From positions 186,001 through 250,000 of the forward strand of contig NZ_PTIX01000001.1 of NCBI RefSeq assembly GCF_002934265.1: a DNA stretch of 64,000 bases, written 5' to 3'. The notes under the pieces are model-generated. The model did no database searches and was not told the DNA's origin. It was given only the letters and a program-made list of their open reading frames with translations. Source of the stretch: Actinokineospora auranticolor. Its GTDB lineage: Bacteria; Actinomycetota; Actinomycetes; Mycobacteriales; Pseudonocardiaceae. Below are positions 54,227 through 63,955 of the stretch, piece by piece. The position numbers were made by a program, and so were the translations under genes. Each line of letters opens with the position of its first letter. Positions within the stretch are counted from its first letter, which is position 1.

Positions 54227-55105
54227 ATGGAAAACACCCCGTCCCGCGGGCAGTGGGCGCCCGGGCTCCCGGCCGCCTACCTGACGGCGGGCACCTCGTC
54301 GTTCACCGACTTCCTGCGCGCCCAGGCCCCCGAGCTGCTGCCCGGGGGTCGCGGCGCGGGTGACCAGCGGCCGGTGGTCGCTGGCCAGCGCTCGGCGGTG
54401 GACGCGGTCCCGCACGGAACGACGATCGTCGCGCTCACCTTCCCGGGCGGCGTGCTGATCGCGGGCGACCGGCGGGCCACCTCCGGCAACGTGATCGCCC
54501 AGCGCGACATCGAGAAGGTGTTCGTCACCGACGACTACTCGTCGGTGGGCATCGCGGGCACCGCGGGCCTGGCCGTGGAGATGGTCCGGCTGTACGCGGT
54601 CGACCTGGAGCACTACGAGAAGATCGAGGGCGTCGGGCTGTCCCTGGACGGCAAGACCAACAAGCTGGCCAGCCTGGTGCGCGGCAGCCTCGACATGGCG
54701 ATGGCAGGCCTGGCCGTGCTGCCCCTGTTCGTCGGCTACGACCTGCACGCCGAGGACCCGGACAGCGCGGGCCGGATCGTCAGCTTCGACGTCACCGGCG
54801 GCCGCTACGAGGAGCGCGCCGGGTACCACGCGATCGGCTCCGGTTCGGTGTTCGCCAAGTCCGCGCTGAAGAAGCTCTACCGCCCCGACGCCGACCGCGA
54901 GACCGCGCTGCGGGTGGCCGTCGAGGCGCTCTACGACGCCGCCGACGACGACTCGGCGACCGGCGGACCGGACCTGGCGCGCCGCATCTACCCCAGCATC
55001 GTCACCATCACCGGTGCCGAGGGCGCGGTGCGGGTGTCCGAGGACGAGGCCGCCGCCGTGGCCGCCGCCGTCGTCGCGGCCCGCGCCGAGCACCCGCGCG
55101 GCTGA
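54227..55105 (+). CDS. prcB: Proteasome beta subunit
   Basis: 292 residues. A propeptide of 64 residues ends at HG; Thr65 (HGTTIVAL) becomes the N-terminal nucleophile after autocleavage. Asp and Lys of the active site follow in [14 protein letters not shown] and [10 protein letters not shown] (the Lys); [14 protein letters not shown] is the conserved late block. It provides all proteolytic sites of the 20S core. ATG 54227 follows pup by 63 nt and is probably in one operon with it. Confidence 0.97.
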   Translation: MENTPSRGQWAPGLPAAYLTAGTSSFTDFLRAQAPELLPGGRGAGDQRPVVAGQRSAVDAVPHGTTIVALTFPGGVLIAGDRRATSGNVIAQRDIEKVFVTDDYSSVGIAGTAGLAVEMVRLYAVDLEHYEKIEGVGLSLDGKTNKLASLVRGSLDMAMAGLAVLPLFVGYDLHAEDPDSAGRIVSFDVTGGRYEERAGYHAIGSGSVFAKSALKKLYRPDADRETALRVAVEALYDAADDDSATGGPDLARRIYPSIVTITGAEGAVRVSEDEAAAVAAAVVAARAEHPRG

Positions 55106-55170
55106 GCCGTGCCCCCCGAAGCCCCGTCGCCAGACCCGAATGAGCCTGCCGTGAGTGAGGAGCCCGCCCC

Positions 55171-55929
55171 GTGACGATGCCGTTGTACGCCTCGCCCGAG
55201 CAGTTGATGCGCGACCGCTCGGAGTACGCCCGAAAGGGCATCGCCCGGGGCCGCAGCGTCGTCGCGCTCAAGTACGCCGACGGCGTGGTGTTCGTCGCGG
55301 AGAACCCGTCGGCGACGCTGCACAAGGTCTCCGAGATCCACGACCGGATCGGCTTCGCCGCCGCGGGCCGCTACAGCGAGTACGAGAGCCTGCGCCGCGG
55401 CGGCATCCGGCACGTCGACCTGTGGGGCTACTCCTACGACCGCCGCGACGTCTCCGCCCGGCAGCTGGCGAACGTGTACGCCCAGACCCTGGGCACCATC
55501 TTCACCGAGCAGGTCAAGCCGATGGAGGTGGAGCTGTGCGTGGCCGAGGTCGGCGCCACGCCCGCCCAGGACCAGCTCTACCGGCTCACCTACGACGGCT
55601 CGATCGTCGAGGAGACGCAGTTCCTGGTGATGGGCGGGCAGACCGACCCGATCGTCGCCTCGCTCAAGGACAGCTACGCCGACGCGCTCGCGCTGACCGA
55701 CGCCATCCGGGTCGCGGTGAAGGCGTTGGGCGCGGGCGCGCCCAACGGTGCCGCGGACGGCCCGGCGCTGGACAAGCTGGAGGTCGCGGTGCTGGAGCGC
55801 ACGCGCCCCCGCCGCGCGTTCCGGCGGATCCAGGGTGCCGCGCTGACCGCGCTGCTGCCCCCGGTCGACGCCGAGCCCGCGAAGCCGGTCGAGGACGTCG
55901 AGCTGCCCCCGGACGGCGCGGGGGGCTGA
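55171..55929 (+). CDS. prcA: Proteasome alpha subunit
   Basis: 252 residues. [40 protein letters not shown] is the gate-forming N-terminus and first strands; [11 protein letters not shown] and [14 protein letters not shown] are typical. There is no catalytic Thr, as expected. It forms the outer rings that dock ARC. GTG 55171 has GGAG upstream. A proper intrinsic terminator follows, closing the dop-pup-prcBA unit. Confidence 0.97.
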   Translation: MTMPLYASPEQLMRDRSEYARKGIARGRSVVALKYADGVVFVAENPSATLHKVSEIHDRIGFAAAGRYSEYESLRRGGIRHVDLWGYSYDRRDVSARQLANVYAQTLGTIFTEQVKPMEVELCVAEVGATPAQDQLYRLTYDGSIVEETQFLVMGGQTDPIVASLKDSYADALALTDAIRVAVKALGAGAPNGAADGPALDKLEVAVLERTRPRRAFRRIQGAALTALLPPVDAEPAKPVEDVELPPDGAGG

Positions 55930-55949
55930 GCTGCCAGGAAACCCCCGAG

Positions 55950-55990
55950 AAATCCACTGTGGACTTGGTCTCGTCCGCAGTGGATTTTTT
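55950..55990 (+). terminator. Intrinsic terminator after prcA
   Basis: AAATCCACTG (55950-55959) pairs perfectly with CAGTGGATTT (55978-55987), followed by a T run (55985-55990). It is the clearest rho-independent terminator in the window. Confidence 0.85.
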
Positions 55991-56154
55991 CGTCTACGGG
56001 TGCATTCTTGGTTTACCGGGATGACCCGCCCACTCGTGGTGATCATCCGTCTACGCCTGGTGGCCGACCCGGGCGCGGAGGCGCTACCCGCCGGTTCCAC
56101 ACGCCGCGTGGCGAAAATGTGCCTTTCTTCCCAGCGGGGTCCGCGGGGTTTGCA

Positions 56155-56167
56155 TAACGTGGCGTTA
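56155..56167. promoter_or_regulatory. LysR-type operator upstream of the LysR gene
   Basis: TAACG-TGG-CGTTA is a perfect palindrome of T-N11-A form, 18 nt from GTG 56185. GCATAAC is repeated at 56152 and 56172. Autoregulation is likely. Confidence 0.55.
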
Positions 56168-56184
56168 GCGGGCATAACTCAGAT

Positions 56185-57147
56185 GTGAGTGAGTTGGAAC
56201 TCCGTCATCTGCGCGTCATCCGCGCGGTCGCCGACGCGGGCAGCCTCTCCAAGGCCGCCGTGCGGCTGGGGGTCTCCCAACCGGCGCTGACCGCGCAGCT
56301 GCAACGCCTGGAGCGGCGCATCGGCGGCCTGCTGTTCGCCCGCACCGGCACCGGCGTGGTGCCCACCGACCTGGGCGACTACGTGCTGGCCGCCGCCCGC
56401 GTGCTGCTCGACGAGGTGGACGAGCTGATGGCGGGCGTCCGGGCCAGGACCCAGGCCGCCACGCTCAGCGGGCAGGTCCGGGTGGGCGGTCCGCCGGGGC
56501 CGATCGTGCCGCTGCTGGCCACCGCCATCGCCGACCGGCTCGGCGGTGCCGAGGCGTCCATCGACATCGACATGCACCCGGCGGAGCTGGTCCGCAAGGT
56601 GCTCGACCGCAAGGTGGACTTCGCGTTCCTGGAGGAGAACCCCGGGTTCCGCACCCCGCTGCCACCGGGCTTGCTCAGCCGCGTCGTGCTGCGCGTCCCG
56701 CTGTTCGTGGCCATCGCCGAGGACCACGAGTTCGCGGGCAGGCGGGAGATCGCCCTGGCCGAGCTGGCCGGGGCCAACTGGGTGATGCCGCCGGTCGCCG
56801 AGGGCACGGAACAGCTGGCGTTCACCCGGGCCTGCGCCGCCGCCGGGTTCACCCCGACGATCAAGCACCAGCTGTCGGACTCGACCACCATCCGCACCCT
56901 GGTCCAGAACGGCTCGGTCACCCTGGCCAAACCCGTGGCCAGGGAGAACGGCGGCGTGGTGATCCGGGCCCTGGAGGGCGCCCCGCTGCGCCAGGAGATG
57001 GTCCTGGTCTGGCACGAGGAGAGCGCCTTCACCGGCGCCGCCGACCACGGCCCCGACGCGCTGCTGCACGCCTTCGGCCAACTGACCGACACCAACCCGC
57101 TGTTCGCGCGGTGGTGGGCGGAGTTCGGCCCACCCGAGTCCCGCTGA
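56185..57147 (+). CDS. LysR-family transcriptional regulator
   Basis: 320 residues. HTH in LRHLRVIRAVADAGSLSKAAVRLGVSQPALTAQLQRLERRIGG (positions 6-48), then a periplasmic-binding-like effector domain with VRVGGPPGPIVPLLATAI and FAFLEENPGF. The effector is unknown. GTG 56185 lies just after a T-N11-A palindrome. It converges with the CadD-like gene 4 nt away. It interrupts the proteasome locus between prcA and pafA together with two minus-strand genes. Confidence 0.9.
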   Translation: MSELELRHLRVIRAVADAGSLSKAAVRLGVSQPALTAQLQRLERRIGGLLFARTGTGVVPTDLGDYVLAAARVLLDEVDELMAGVRARTQAATLSGQVRVGGPPGPIVPLLATAIADRLGGAEASIDIDMHPAELVRKVLDRKVDFAFLEENPGFRTPLPPGLLSRVVLRVPLFVAIAEDHEFAGRREIALAELAGANWVMPPVAEGTEQLAFTRACAAAGFTPTIKHQLSDSTTIRTLVQNGSVTLAKPVARENGGVVIRALEGAPLRQEMVLVWHEESAFTGAADHGPDALLHAFGQLTDTNPLFARWWAEFGPPESR

Positions 57148-57151
57148 GCGG

Positions 57152-57733
57152 TCACACCCCTACGAAGATCAGCGTGCCGATCGAGATGAGCGCGACCGGC
57201 AGCGCGAAGCGGCCCCAGCGGGCCAGCGCCCGCGCCACCGGCGGCCTGCTCGCCAGGAACCAGCCGAGCGCGCACCAGACGGCGGTACCCGCCAGGAAGA
57301 CGGCCGAGTAGCCCGCCATCCCGCCGATCCCGGTGACGGCGAACACCGGCACGTACACGCTGATGTTGTCGCCACCGTTGGCGAAGGTCACCGCGGCCAC
57401 CGCGAGAGCACCCGCGCCGCGGTCGGGTTCCTCCTCCTCGACGTGGGGCCTGCCGCGATCGCACCACAGTTGCCAGGCCGCGCGTCCGCCGATCATGAGC
57501 GGCAGCAGGCCCAGGACGGGAAAGACCGACTCCGGCAGCAAGCCCGCACCCAGCGCGCCGACGATCGACACGGCCAGTATCGCGCCCATGCCCAGGAACT
57601 GACCGACCACCACCCGCCACCCGGCCGCGCGGTCACCGCCCGCGCGGCCGAAGTACAGCGCGAGCAGCAGCAGGTCGTCCACGTTGGTCACGACGAACAT
57701 GCCCGCCGCCTTGCCGAGCAAAGCCAGGTCCAC
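57152..57733 (-). CDS. CadD-like cadmium-resistance / LysE-superfamily transporter
   Basis: 193 residues with about five hydrophobic segments. MFVVTNVDDLLLLALYFGRA and TFANGGDNISVYVPVFA carry the paired acidic NxDD/GGDN motifs of the cadmium resistance transporter family. It probably exports a divalent cation or other small substrate. GTG 57733; no metal regulator is adjacent. The neighbouring LysR gene is convergent, so a regulatory link is not implied. Confidence 0.78.
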   Translation of the reverse strand: MDLALLGKAAGMFVVTNVDDLLLLALYFGRAGGDRAAGWRVVVGQFLGMGAILAVSIVGALGAGLLPESVFPVLGLLPLMIGGRAAWQLWCDRGRPHVEEEEPDRGAGALAVAAVTFANGGDNISVYVPVFAVTGIGGMAGYSAVFLAGTAVWCALGWFLASRPPVARALARWGRFALPVALISIGTLIFVGV

Positions 57734-57754
57734 GGCGGCGGACCCTACCGGCCA

Positions 57755-59242
57755 CTACCCCCGGTAGATCGACAGGGCGCCCGGCTCCGCGCGGAATTCG
57801 AAGCGGTTGCCGAGGGGGCCCACCTCGCCGTCGGTGGCGATGCGGCGGTTGCCGTCCAGCAGCCGCACGTCCAGCGAGCGCACGTCCCGCTGCCGGTACA
57901 CGTGGCTGGTGGACAGGGTCCTGGTCAGGGTGCCGATGACGAACCGGGCCCGCGAGTACGGCACGTCCGCGCGCAGGTAGCGGACGTCGAGCAGGCCGCT
58001 GTCCAGGGCCGGGCGCCGGGTCGGCGCGAAGCCCTTGGGGGTGTAGGTGCCGTTGCCCACGAACAGCATCCACACCAGGTGCGGCTTGCCGTTGAGCGCC
58101 AGCCGGATCGGCTGGGCCGAGCGCAGGCTGCGGATCAGCGCCACCGCGCCCGCGGGCCACTTGGGCCACCCGAGCGACCCCAGCTTCTCCCGCATCCGCA
58201 CCATCTCCGGGTAGCCGCCCAGGCTGGCGGTGTTGACGAACCACCGGTGCTCGGTGCCGTCCGCGCCGGTGATGGTCACCCCGCCCAGGTCGATGCGCTG
58301 CCCGGTGCCCTCGTCCACCGCGGCGACCGACTCGCCGACGGACTCCACGCCGACGTCGCGGGCGAAGTGGTTGAGCGTGCCCGCCGGGATGAGCACCAGC
58401 GGCAGCTTGAACTCCGCCGCGACCGTGGCCACCGCCGCCACCGTCCCGTCGCCACCGGCGACCCCGACCGCGCGCACGTCGTTGGGCGGTGCGCTCAGCT
58501 CCTCGGTGAGCTGCGCCACCAGGTCGCGGCCCGGTTCGGAGTAGACGACCGTCGCCTTCGGCCAGTGCGCGCGGATCTCGTCGCCGGGGTCCACTCCCGA
58601 CACGCCCGAGTTCGGGTTCACCAGCACGAGCAGCCCGTCGCCGCCCTCCAGCGCGGGCAGCGCGGCGCCCTGGGCGGTGTGCGCGGGCCCGTCCACGGTG
58701 CGCGGCCACCAGTGCCGGGTGGCGTACGCCGCGCCCGCGCCGATGGCCGCGCCCGCCGCGATGTCGGTGGGCCAGTGCACACCGGTGTGCATCCGGGAGT
58801 ACGCCACGGCCGCCGCCAAGGGGGCCAGAGCGATGGCCGCAGCCGGTGACTCCATGGCCACCGCCGCGGTGAACGCCACCGCGGAGGCCGAGTGCCCGGA
58901 CGGGAACGACGAGCTGGTCGGCCGCTTGGTCAGCCTGCGGTGCTCCGGCAGCAGCTCGGCGGCCGGTCGCCTGCGCGGGAACAGGTTCTTGCCGACCAGG
59001 TTCGCCGAGGTGCTGGCGAACCCGATGGCCGCGACACCGCGCAGCGCGGCCCGCCGGTTGCGGCCCTTCACGCTGGCCAGCGCCGCCGCGACGCCGAACC
59101 ACAGCAGGCCCTTGTTGGCTGAGCGCGACAGCTTCTTGAGGGCCTCGTCCGCGCCCGTGCGCGGCAAGGCCGCCGAACGCCGCATCAGCTCCTGGTCGAA
59201 CCGGCCCACCTGGCGGCCGGTTCGCCGGACATGTCCGAACAT
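57755..59242 (-). CDS. PAP2 phosphatase / diacylglycerol-kinase-like fusion
   Basis: 495 residues. The N-terminal PAP2 domain has KRPTSSSFPSGHSASAVAF and SRMHTGVHWPTDI (the SGH and SRxxxxxHxxxD motifs) among hydrophobic helices. From about residue 195 a DAGKc domain follows: LLVLVNPNSGVSG, GVAGGDGTVAAVATVA, LIPAGTLNHFARDVG. The pair could dephosphorylate and phosphorylate lipids such as phosphatidate, diacylglycerol or polyprenyl-P. ATG 59242 is assumed. It is divergent from pafA. Confidence 0.88.
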   Translation of the reverse strand: MFGHVRRTGRQVGRFDQELMRRSAALPRTGADEALKKLSRSANKGLLWFGVAAALASVKGRNRRAALRGVAAIGFASTSANLVGKNLFPRRRPAAELLPEHRRLTKRPTSSSFPSGHSASAVAFTAAVAMESPAAAIALAPLAAAVAYSRMHTGVHWPTDIAAGAAIGAGAAYATRHWWPRTVDGPAHTAQGAALPALEGGDGLLVLVNPNSGVSGVDPGDEIRAHWPKATVVYSEPGRDLVAQLTEELSAPPNDVRAVGVAGGDGTVAAVATVAAEFKLPLVLIPAGTLNHFARDVGVESVGESVAAVDEGTGQRIDLGGVTITGADGTEHRWFVNTASLGGYPEMVRMREKLGSLGWPKWPAGAVALIRSLRSAQPIRLALNGKPHLVWMLFVGNGTYTPKGFAPTRRPALDSGLLDVRYLRADVPYSRARFVIGTLTRTLSTSHVYRQRDVRSLDVRLLDGNRRIATDGEVGPLGNRFEFRAEPGALSIYRG

Positions 59243-59375
59243 GATCGTAGATTCAACCCGAAACCCGACCCGTCCGCCGCGCGGGCCGTCCCTGGTGAAC
59301 GCCCGGTTACCGTCCGCTCGATAACGGAATGTGGACCACCCCGAACGGCGCACGGTCCTGGGAGCGCTTTGCGCC

Positions 59376-59381
59376 TACGCT
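59376..59381 (+). promoter_or_regulatory. -10 box of leaderless pafA transcript
   Basis: TACGCT, 6 nt upstream of ATG 59388. Confidence 0.5.
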
Positions 59382-59387
59382 GAGAGG

Positions 59388-60746
59388 ATGCAGCGGCGGA
59401 TCTTCGGCATCGAGACCGAGTTCGGCGTGACCTGTACGTTCCACGGACAGCGGCGGCTGTCGCCGGACGAGGTCGCGCGGTACCTGTTCCGGCGGGTGGT
59501 TTCGTGGGGGCGTTCCTCGAACGTGTTCCTGCGCAACGGTTCACGCCTCTACCTGGACGTCGGATCGCACCCGGAGTACGCGACCGCGGAATGCGACGAC
59601 CTCGTGCAACTGGTCACCCACGACAAGGCGGGGGAGCGGATCCTGGAGGACCTGCTCGTCGACGCCGAGCGCAGGCTGGCCGACGAGGGCATCGGCGGTG
59701 ACATCTTCCTCTTCAAGAACAACACCGACTCGGCGGGCAACTCCTACGGGTGCCACGAGAACTTCCTGGTCACCCGGGCAGGCGAGTTCTCCAGGATCGC
59801 CGACGTGCTGTTGCCGTTCCTGGTCACCCGGCAGCTCATCTGCGGGGCGGGCAAGGTCCTGCAGACCCCGCGCGGGGCGGTGTACTGCCTCTCGCAGCGC
59901 GCCGAGCACATCTGGGAGGGCGTCTCCAGCGCCACCACCCGGTCCCGGCCGATCATCAACACCCGCGACGAGCCGCACGCCGACGCCGAGCGCTACCGGC
60001 GGCTGCACGTCATCGTGGGCGACTCGAACATGTCCGAGAGCACCACGCTGCTCAAGGTCGGCACCGCGAACCTGGTGCTGGAGATGATCGAGGACGGGGT
60101 GCAGTTCCGGGACTTCAGCCTGGACAACCCCATCCGCGCCATCCGCGAGATCAGCCACGACCTCACCGGCCGCAAGCCGGTGCGGCTGGCGGGCGGGCGC
60201 GAGGCCTCGGCGCTCGACATCCAGCGCGAGTACCACGCCAAGGCCGTCGAGCACGTCGCCCGGCGGTCCCCGGACCCGATGGGCACGCGGGTCGTGGAGA
60301 TGTGGGGCAAGGTGCTGGACGCGGTGGAGGCCCAGGACCTGTCCCGGATCGACCGCGAGATCGACTGGGCGATCAAGCACCGGCTGGTGGAGCGGTACCG
60401 GGCCAAGCACGACCTGGACCTGTCCAGCCCGCGGATCGCGCAGCTCGACCTCGCCTACCACGACATCCGCCGCGGCCGGGGCATCTTCGACCTGCTCCAG
60501 CGCAAGGACCTGGTCGAGCGGGTCACCGACGACGGCGAGATCGAGGCCGCGAAGGACACCCCGCCGCAGACCACCCGGGCCAAGCTGCGCGGCGACTTCA
60601 TCGCGGCGGCCCAGCAGGCCGGGCGGGACTTCACCGTGGACTGGGTCCACTTGAAGCTCAACGACCAGGCCCAGCGGACCGTGCTGTGCAAGGACCCGTT
60701 CCGGGCCGTGGACGAGCGCGTGGAGCGGCTCATCGCGTCGCTGTAA
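59388..60746 (+). CDS. pafA: Pup-protein ligase PafA
   Basis: 452 residues. [14 protein letters not shown] (catalytic Glu in the GIETEFG motif), [34 protein letters not shown] and [21 protein letters not shown] parallel the Dop sequence, showing common descent; the Dop-loop insertion is absent. It ligates deamidated Pup to substrate lysines using ATP. It has its own leaderless promoter, separate from dop-pup-prcBA. Confidence 0.97.
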   Translation: MQRRIFGIETEFGVTCTFHGQRRLSPDEVARYLFRRVVSWGRSSNVFLRNGSRLYLDVGSHPEYATAECDDLVQLVTHDKAGERILEDLLVDAERRLADEGIGGDIFLFKNNTDSAGNSYGCHENFLVTRAGEFSRIADVLLPFLVTRQLICGAGKVLQTPRGAVYCLSQRAEHIWEGVSSATTRSRPIINTRDEPHADAERYRRLHVIVGDSNMSESTTLLKVGTANLVLEMIEDGVQFRDFSLDNPIRAIREISHDLTGRKPVRLAGGREASALDIQREYHAKAVEHVARRSPDPMGTRVVEMWGKVLDAVEAQDLSRIDREIDWAIKHRLVERYRAKHDLDLSSPRIAQLDLAYHDIRRGRGIFDLLQRKDLVERVTDDGEIEAAKDTPPQTTRAKLRGDFIAAAQQAGRDFTVDWVHLKLNDQAQRTVLCKDPFRAVDERVERLIASL

Positions 60747-60787
60747 ACCTGTTGCTCGCGGGCGGGCCGGGTCGGGACCATCCCGGC

Positions 60788-61375
60788 ATGGCCCGCCCGC
60801 TCTTCACGCCCGCGACCCGTCCCCCCGAACTGCTGGTGGGGGAGGGCTTCGAGCTGCGGCGCAAGACCCCGGACTCGGCCGCGGACCTGGTCCGGGTCGT
60901 CGCGGAGGCGCGCGAGCACCTGCGGCCGTGGATGGCGTGGGCGCAGGGGGACTACGACCTCGGCGCGGCCCGCGAGTACCTGGCCGCGATGTCGCGGTCG
61001 TGGGAGGCGGGGTCGGAGTTCGAGTACAGCCTGTTCGTCGGCGGGGAGCTGGCGGGCGGGTGCAGCCTGATGGCCCGGATCGGCCCCGGCGGCTTGGAGG
61101 TCGGCTACTGGCTGCACCCGGCCCACGTGGGCGCGGGCCTGGCCACCCGCGCCGCGGCGACCCTGGTCGAGACGGCGTTCGCCATGCCGGACGTCGACCG
61201 GGTCGAGATCCTGCACGACACGGCGAACGAGCGCAGCAGACGAATCCCGCGGCGCCTCGGCTTCCGCGAGGTGGCCCGCGAGCCGCAGACCACGGAGCCG
61301 CTGAGCCCCGGCGAGGACGGCATCGACATCCGCTGGCGCGTGACCCGGTCGGAGTGGCGCGCCCGCACGGCCTGA
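60788..61375 (+). CDS. GNAT acetyltransferase, RimJ/RimL-like
   Basis: 195 residues. FELRRKTPDSAADLVRVVAEAREHLRPWMAWA, GGCSLMARIGPGGLEVGYWLHPAHVGAGLATRAAATLVETAF and RRIPRRLGFREVAR are the RimJ/RimL-type GNAT blocks with the acetyl-CoA loop HVGAGLATRA. It is inserted between pafA and pafB. It might acetylate ribosomal or other proteins; the substrate is unknown. ATG 60788. Confidence 0.88.
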   Translation: MARPLFTPATRPPELLVGEGFELRRKTPDSAADLVRVVAEAREHLRPWMAWAQGDYDLGAAREYLAAMSRSWEAGSEFEYSLFVGGELAGGCSLMARIGPGGLEVGYWLHPAHVGAGLATRAAATLVETAFAMPDVDRVEILHDTANERSRRIPRRLGFREVAREPQTTEPLSPGEDGIDIRWRVTRSEWRARTA

Positions 61376-61691
61376 CGTCCTGATCACCTCCCCTGGGTCG
61401 TCATGCTCAGTGAGCCATGTAAGCAAAATCAATTATCGGCTATCCAGATAATGGGTATGGGTGGAGGTGAGGAGGAGTGGTCGGGTGGGGGCGGTGGTGG
61501 GTAGACGGCGGTGTGCTGTCGGAGGAGGTGTTGTGGCGGTTGGGTGGGTGGTGACTGCAAAGCGCCATGAAGACGGGGATTTGACTACTCGGCGTCACTT
61601 GAACCCCACCCTTCGAAGTTGTCAGGATTTCGCACGTGTGTTCGGGTGTGGCGGGTGTCGGTCGCGGGAGCTGGGGCGTTATGGTGCGCGG
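61376..61691. other. Intergenic region before pafB
   Basis: No gene seen. An AT-richer segment at 61420-61455 contains ATTATC (61434) inverted to GATAAT (61449) around 9 nt. A TATGGT box (61680-61685) lies 6 nt from the pafB GTG 61692. Confidence 0.5.
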
Positions 61692-62675
61692 GTGTCCGTC
61701 GCACGCGCCGAGCGCCTTGTGAATCTGGTGCTGTGCCTGCTGTCCACGCGCCAGTACCTCAGTGCCGAGCGGATCCGGGGCATCGTGCCCGGGTACGCCG
61801 ACGCCCCGACCGACGAGGCCTTCTTCCGGACCTTCGAGCGGGACAAGACCGAGCTGCGGGAGCTGGGGATCCCGCTCGAGGTCGGCCGCACCTCGGCGTT
61901 CGACGCCGTGGACGGGTACCGGATCGCCCGCCGGGACTACGAGCTCGGGGAGATCGACCTGGAGCCCGACGAGGCCGCCGCCGTGGCGCTGGCCGTCCGG
62001 CTCTGGGACTCCCCGGAGCTGACCGGCGCCGCCCACGGCGCCCTGCTCAAGCTCCGCGCGGCCGGGGTCGACGTCGACCAGGCCGCCCCCACCGTGGTCG
62101 AGTCCAAGGTCCGCACCACCGAACCCGCCTTCGGCCCGCTGCTCGCCGCCGTCCAGGCTGGGCAGGCCGTCGCCTTCGACTACCGCCGCCCCTCGCCCGC
62201 CGAACTGCGCGAACGGGTCCTCGAACCCTGGGGCGTCGTGTCGTGGCGCGGTCGCTGGTACGTCGTCGGCCACGACCGCGACCGCCGCGCGCCCCGCTGC
62301 TTCCGCCTCTCCCGCGTCGTCGGCGAGGTGCGCAAGCTCGGCAAGCCCGGGGTGGTCCGCAGACCGGACGACGTCGACCTGATGGCCTTCGTCGCGAACA
62401 CCAACACCGTCGGCGGTGAGCCGCCGCAGGCCGCGCCCGCGCTGCTCTGGGTGGCCGACGGCCGCGCCGCCGGGTTGCGCAGGCGCGCGAAGGTCGTCGG
62501 GGTCCGCGAGGTCGACGGCGTCCAGGGCGACCTGATCGAGATCGACCTGCTCTACCCGGACAGCGCCGCGACCTGGATCGCGGGCTACGGCGCGGACGCG
62601 CTGGTGCTGGAGCCGGAGATCCTGGCCAAGTCGGTGCGCGAGCGGCTGATCGCCGCGGCGGAGGGGGCGTTGTGA
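61692..62675 (+). CDS. pafB: WYL-domain regulator PafB
   Basis: 327 residues. An N-terminal winged helix (LVNLVLCLLSTRQYLSAERIRGIVPGY, FERDKTELRELGIPLEV) is followed by a WYL domain with VLEPWGVVSWRGRWYVVGHDRDR and a WCX region. With PafC it forms the regulator known in mycobacteria to activate DNA-damage genes independently of LexA/RecA. GTG 61692 follows TATGGT by 6 nt. It overlaps pafC (GTGA). Confidence 0.95.
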   Translation: MSVARAERLVNLVLCLLSTRQYLSAERIRGIVPGYADAPTDEAFFRTFERDKTELRELGIPLEVGRTSAFDAVDGYRIARRDYELGEIDLEPDEAAAVALAVRLWDSPELTGAAHGALLKLRAAGVDVDQAAPTVVESKVRTTEPAFGPLLAAVQAGQAVAFDYRRPSPAELRERVLEPWGVVSWRGRWYVVGHDRDRRAPRCFRLSRVVGEVRKLGKPGVVRRPDDVDLMAFVANTNTVGGEPPQAAPALLWVADGRAAGLRRRAKVVGVREVDGVQGDLIEIDLLYPDSAATWIAGYGADALVLEPEILAKSVRERLIAAAEGAL

Positions 62676-63646
62676 CCGCGGCGCAGGAGCGGCTGCCGAG
62701 GCTGCTGGCACTTGTGCCCTACCTGCTCGCCCACCCGGGCGTGCGGATCGACGACGCCGCCGATGACTTCGGGGTGCCCGCCAAGCAGCTGCGCAAGGAC
62801 CTCGAGCTGCTGTGGATGTGCGGTCTGCCCGGCTACGGCCCCGGCGACCTCATCGACATCTCCTTCGACGAGGACACCGTCACCGTCGCCTTCGACGCGG
62901 GCCTGCGCAAGCCGCTGCGGCTCACCGGCGCCGAGGCCACGGCCCTGCTCGTGGCGCTGCGCGCGCTGCTCGACGCCCCCGGCGTGGCCGACGCGGACGC
63001 CATCCGCCGCGCCGTGGCCAAGATCGAGGCCGCCGCGGGCCAAGCGCGCCCCGGCGGCGTCGCGGTCGGCCTGGGCGTGCGGGAGGGCGAGAGCGCGGCG
63101 CGGGTGCGCGGGGTCGCGCAGTCCGCGTTGCAGTCGCGCAAGGCGCTGCGCATCACTTACTACACCGTCTCCAAGGACGAGGTCACCGACCGCGTGGTCG
63201 ACCCGATGCGGGTGCTGATCGTGCAGGGCCGGGCCTACCTGGAGGCGTGGTGCCGCCGGGCCGAGGCGGTGCGGCTGTTCCGGCTCGACCGCGTGGACGA
63301 GGTGGAGGTGCTCGACGAGCCCGCCGCCCCGCCGCCGTACGCGCGGCCCATCGACACCACCGACGGCCTCTTCCAGGCCACCCCCGACCAGCGCTCGGCG
63401 GTCCTGGTGCTGCACCCGGACGCCCGCTGGGTCGCCGAGTACTACCCCGTCGAGGACGTCGAGGAACTGCCCGGGGGCAGGCTCCGGGTCCGGATGCGCT
63501 ACTCGGACACCTCGTGGATCGTGCGGTTGCTGCTCGGCATGGGCGGTGACGTGCGGGTTGACGAGCCCGCGGAGCTCGCGGCGACCCTCCGCGAGCAGGC
63601 TGCGGCGGCGGTGCGGCGGATCGACCGCCACCTCGCGGACATCTGA
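62672..63646 (+). CDS. pafC: WYL-domain regulator PafC
   Basis: 324 residues, paralog of PafB. N-terminal HTH LPRLLALVPYLLAHPGVRIDDAADDFGVPAKQLRKDLELLWMCGL (positions 9-53); WYL domain with LRITYYTVSKDEVTDRVVDPMRVLIVQGRAYLEAWCRRAEAVRLFRLDRVDEV. Its GTG overlaps the pafB stop (GTGA), ensuring stoichiometric production of the PafBC heterodimer. Confidence 0.95.
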   Translation: MTAAQERLPRLLALVPYLLAHPGVRIDDAADDFGVPAKQLRKDLELLWMCGLPGYGPGDLIDISFDEDTVTVAFDAGLRKPLRLTGAEATALLVALRALLDAPGVADADAIRRAVAKIEAAAGQARPGGVAVGLGVREGESAARVRGVAQSALQSRKALRITYYTVSKDEVTDRVVDPMRVLIVQGRAYLEAWCRRAEAVRLFRLDRVDEVEVLDEPAAPPPYARPIDTTDGLFQATPDQRSAVLVLHPDARWVAEYYPVEDVEELPGGRLRVRMRYSDTSWIVRLLLGMGGDVRVDEPAELAATLREQAAAAVRRIDRHLADI

Positions 63647-63709
63647 ACACCACTTTTCCCATGCCCGTGGCTCTGTGCCCGGTTACCCACCGGGAGGTAG
63701 AGTCCGCTC

Positions 63710-63955
63710 GTGCCTTACCTGCCGAGTGCGGCGCTGCTCCTGATCGGGTTCGCGCTGCTGGGGTTCTTCCTGGCGCGCACCGCGCGTGGGCTGGGCCGTA
63801 CCCGTGCCGTCCTCGCGGCAGCGAAGGGCGCGTTCGGTGCCGAAACAGGGCTGCTGCGTGCGCGTTCCGCCGCCGTGCGGATAGCGGTGGCTGATCGAAT
63901 GCCCGCGCGTCGCGTAGAATCGGCGGCGCGAGGCGAGACTGGAGGACGGTCGTGA
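63710..63955 (+). CDS. Small membrane protein upstream of tatA, hypothetical
   Basis: 81 residues. One membrane segment LPSAALLLIGFALLGFFLARTA (positions 4-25) followed by a basic, Ala-rich cytoplasmic tail. GTG 63710 follows TAGAGT by 6 nt. Its stop overlaps the tatA start (GTGA), so tatA translation is coupled to it. I do not recognise a family. Its position between pafC and tatA could be lineage-specific. Confidence 0.6.
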   Translation: MPYLPSAALLLIGFALLGFFLARTARGLGRTRAVLAAAKGAFGAETGLLRARSAAVRIAVADRMPARRVESAARGETGGRS